Made by a program: the position numbers and the translations under genes | Shown: positions 1 to 25,644 of the stretch, piece by piece | Layout: each line of letters opens with the position of its first letter | Numbering within the stretch: position 1 is the stretch's first letter | Notes under the pieces: generated by a model | Told to the model about the DNA's origin: nothing | Database searches by the model: none | The model's input: the letters and a program-made list of their open reading frames with translations, nothing else | Assembly: GCF_000485595.1 (NCBI RefSeq) | Contig: NW_014577087.1 | Span: 365,054-390,697 of the forward strand | Reading direction: 5' to 3' | Origin: Priapulus caudatus | Lineage: Eukaryota; Priapulida; Priapulimorpha; Priapulimorphida; Priapulidae | DNA length: 25,644 bases

Positions 1-45
1 TCCTCCCCTCCCCCCTGTTTGAATTTCATCCTGGGGAGAACCCTG

Positions 46-384
46 CTACCTTATGACAAAATAAACTCTAGTTCCTCCCATTTCACTGCGCGTTGTCTTA
101 TAAAAGGTATTTGAAAATACCTCCAATGTTGTTCAAATTCTCCGATGTTGTTGACACTTTCGCGTTGCCCTGCCAAGCAACCGCACAGCGGTGCTGCGGT
201 ACAGCGGTACGGGTGTAGCAAAGATAAAAACATGTGACGTCACCTCACCACTTCGAAGCTAAATTGTTTGGCAAACAGTCGGGTGTTTGCGCCAGAATGC
301 CAGTTTTCTCACCTCTTTCTTGTGGGTTTTAAGCAAACACGCAGTGAAATGGGAGCAACTAGAGTTTATTTTGTCATAAGGTAG
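46..384. mobile_element. Tc1/mariner-type nonautonomous element (MITE)
   Basis: Long terminal inverted repeats face each other: starting CCTTATGACAAAATAAACTC at 49 and its reverse complement ending at 381, with one mismatch over the outer 42 bases and weaker pairing further in. A TA dinucleotide flanks each side (47-48, 382-383), as expected for Tc1/mariner target-site duplication. About 333 bases inside the TA pair; no transposase coding. Confidence 0.85.
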
Positions 385-573
385 TTTGATTATGCATGAC
401 ACGAAGTATTTGCTAGTCTAGTACTGGAGAAATTAGCGTTTGGATGCACATAGTGCGGCTTTAATTCAATGGTGCAATGTATTACCTTCACAATGGCGCC
501 AATACATTGCCTTACTATGAGTTCATGGTGTTATTACATTGGATAGTAATTTTTCCGGCATAGTTTTAGATGT

Positions 574-882
574 CAGGGGCGAATCCAGGATTTTTGAAAG
601 GGTGGTGTCCAGGAAGAAATAAAGGGCACTTTTTCTTGCTTAATTTTTCTGGTGTTTTAATAAGCTGCCGAAGGCCCTTAGGGAGGGTTTGGGGTCCTCC
701 CCCCAGAGTAAATTTATATAAATTGGTGCATTCTGAGAGCATCTGAGCAGTAATTTTGATTTCTAGAATGCAAGATGGAATTCCAAATTTTTAGCAGAAA
801 ATTCTTTTAATTTTTTAGGGCACTTTGAAATTAAAGGGGGAGGGGTCCGGACCCCCCGGACACCCCCCTAGATCCGCACCTG
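574..882. mobile_element. Short inverted-repeat transposon with 5-base flanking repeat
   Basis: The left end CAGGGGCGAATCCAGG and the reverse complement of the right end, CAGGTGCGGATCTAGG, match at 13 of 16 positions. GATGT flanks both ends (569-573, 883-887), a likely target-site duplication. The 309-base interior has G-rich and C-rich stretches near the ends and an AT-rich middle, with no coding capacity. The superfamily is not certain; the CAGGG ends are reminiscent of hAT-like elements. Confidence 0.72.
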
Positions 883-2222
883 GATGTCCCAGGATCAGTT
901 AGGACAAAACAAAAAATCTCAGATCTGCACCTCTAATAATATTGAGTGGGAAACATTAATCAGGTCTAATCCCTAACGGGTCTTGCAATCTTACGCCGTA
1001 ATACACTCTGACTTAGCCCGACTATTAGCATATGGTGATACTACAATGGATACTAATCATGAAACCCTACCATGGCGGCACAGGATGAAAACTTATTTTC
1101 GCATGATCCCAAGCCCTCAGTTAGTAAACCTTTGACAAGGTGCAAGACAAAAGAAGCAGAAGAGTAGTGGGTGATAAAATTAGCACACTGGTAAAAATGC
1201 ACTAAGGAGCAAACGAGAAAAAGCAAACGTTAGACAATGCAAGCAGTGAAACAAACGCAAAAAAACTGATCCTGCCCTTAGTTATAGATAAGAGGATCAC
1301 TACGTTAACCAAAAACGTTACACTTACAGTGCATATAACAAATGCGTGCTTAGTGCCACGTGAACAACATACACTGGCGTTAGCAAACAAATTATAAATT
1401 AAACTCACCACCATAAAGCACTGGTGTTATTAATCAAAACTGTTTAACATCACCAACCGTTTCTGTGAGTTTTCAGCAATGTCACATTAATTTAGTTACT
1501 GCAACTAAATACAGAAACCTAATGGGAAACGAACGGAGCAATTAAATTTCCCAATATAGCGACATGCATGTTAGCGTAATTTTGAAAGTCAGCACTAACT
1601 AATGTGAAGGATACTAGAAAGACTTGCACTCAACTTGCTAGATTTGCTCGATTGCCTTCAATTCGCTAGAAATTTACGACAGCAACTGCTATTGCCTTCA
1701 GAAATTCCCACACTCCAAAAATTTCAATTACAAAGCGGTCTAACAGTCTCAATCAGCTAAATTTAACTATTCAGACATTTCATTTTGTCTGCGTGAATCG
1801 CGGAAATGTTTTCCACACTGAAATGTTTCACTTGACCAAACCTCAACCGAGAAGGCTCGCAACAAAGCGAAAAGTTCAATCGCACTGAAACGCAGAATAA
1901 ATTCAATCCGAAACCACGGAAACGTTTTCGTTTGAGGCAAACCAGCAGATTTTAAAATTTTCCCTTAGCTTCAGAACTGCGACAACTCTTTCCAGTCTTT
2001 CCAGCATCCTCGGGTCGTTACAACGACGATGTTACGGACCACGACGTCGCGAGAAAACTCCCGGACGTCGCCACGGCAGTGAAGACCGTGAGAGAAAAAA
2101 AAAAGATGGACAGCAACTAAAAAAATAATAACTCGCCACCAGAAACGTACCCGTACGCACGGTTTCCATCCTCATGCCACGACGACACATACCCGCCACC
2201 CTTGCGATACTCTCGCACCCAC

Positions 2223-25237
<23,015 letters not shown>

Positions 25238-25644
25238 CTGCAGCAGACAAAGCAACAGTCACGACCTCACGCGCGACAGCACGCGGCGGCACCAGCCGGG
25301 ACGACGTCGTCGCTGACGATCGATGCACCGTGCAATACCACGTGGCGGCGCCACGGTAGAGTAACACCACGAGGTGGTGCCACCGTGGAATGACAGCATG
25401 TGGCGCCACCTATGACATCATTATCGCTGACGACTCACCATACAATACCACGCGGCGTCACCTACGACATCATTATCGCTGACGATATACCGTACAATAC
25501 CATGTAGTGCGTTATCGCTGACGAGTCACCGTACAATACCACGCGGCGCCACCTACCAGCTCGTTATTGCTGACAACATGCATGGTCAGAAACACGCGAC
25601 GTAGCGCAATGCTGGGTAGTAACTCGTTATTCGCACATTTCGCC
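25238..25644 (-). other. Incomplete intron upstream of exon 1
   Basis: The sense strand has a short pyrimidine-containing stretch before the exon 1 acceptor. The rest is mainly the tandem repeat at 25305-25575. No PDZ-coding exon is visible. Confidence 0.6.
25305..25575. repeat. ~52-base tandem repeat
   Basis: Units resemble CATTATCGCTGACGACTCAC followed by CGTACAATACCACGCGGCGC and CACCTACGA. About five copies, some truncated; GTGGCGCCAC-type palindromes fall within the units. Confidence 0.85.

Larger units (their letters stand above)
1..2222 (-). other. Incomplete intron after exon 12
   Basis: No coding segment of the expected phase is seen. Two short inverted-repeat transposons (46-384, 574-882) fall here; the rest is AT-rich unique-looking sequence. 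A poly-A run lies at about 2095-2104. Confidence 0.6.

Noticed and set aside
1-2222. DH-domain exon expected downstream of exon 12
   Set aside because: I looked for the phase-2 exon carrying the conserved start of a DH domain (an R-Q-E-V-I-x-E-L-type motif) and found none. The left window edge appears to fall within the intron.

Overview
The window is a stretch of invertebrate animal genomic DNA. It contains the middle of one large intron-rich gene on the minus strand. The gene is recognisable as an RH-RhoGEF, meaning the Drosophila RhoGEF2 / vertebrate ARHGEF11-ARHGEF12 family. Twelve consecutive internal exons (2223-25237) can be placed, and every junction agrees in reading phase. Joined, they give 1571 coding bases: 523 codons plus 2 bases of a further codon. 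In protein order they encode a phosphosite- and proline-rich linker with a short polyglutamine run, a complete RGS-like (RH) domain split over five exons (plus a lead-in), a complete zinc-binding C1 domain split by a 6.4 kb intron, and a charged, low-complexity linker. The N-terminal PDZ domain expected for the family would lie to the right of the window. The catalytic DH-PH module would lie to the left. Neither is visible here.

A C1 domain between RH and DH is known from Drosophila RhoGEF2 and C. elegans RHGF-1 and is absent from the vertebrate proteins, so the source is probably a non-vertebrate animal. Intron density, many microsatellites (CA, GA, CACG) and many small inverted-repeat transposons fit a marine or other repeat-rich invertebrate. 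I cannot name the species.

Layout from left to right: 1-2222 is an incomplete intron with two short nonautonomous DNA transposons. 2223-2673 holds exons 12 and 11. 2674-4689 is an intron with one copy of a ~250 bp inverted-repeat element. 4690-4842 is exon 10 (second half of C1). 4843-11229 is a 6.4 kb intron packed with simple repeats, a second copy of the inverted-repeat element, a ~530 bp purine tract and a 39/43 bp minisatellite with higher-order structure. 11230-11344 is exon 9 (first half of C1), preceded in the sense direction by a ~200 bp CA repeat close to the branch site. 12327-16703 holds exons 8 to 4 (RH domain). 16704-22227 is a 5.5 kb intron with several minisatellites, a transposon carrying telomere-like TAACCC repeats, and one possible in-frame cassette exon. 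22228-25237 holds exons 3 to 1. A 365 bp foldback transposon sits about 23 bases past the exon 2 donor. 25238-25644 is the upstream intron with a ~52 bp tandem repeat.

The encoded protein would link G12/13-type G-alpha subunits, through the RH domain, to RhoA activation through the DH-PH module outside the window. No second gene, tRNA, rRNA, CRISPR array or autonomous transposon was found. I found no previously undescribed biological system. The most notable items are a GC-AG intron, a C1 domain with non-canonical final spacing, a partial duplication of an RH exon, a candidate cassette exon, and the nested inverted-repeat elements.
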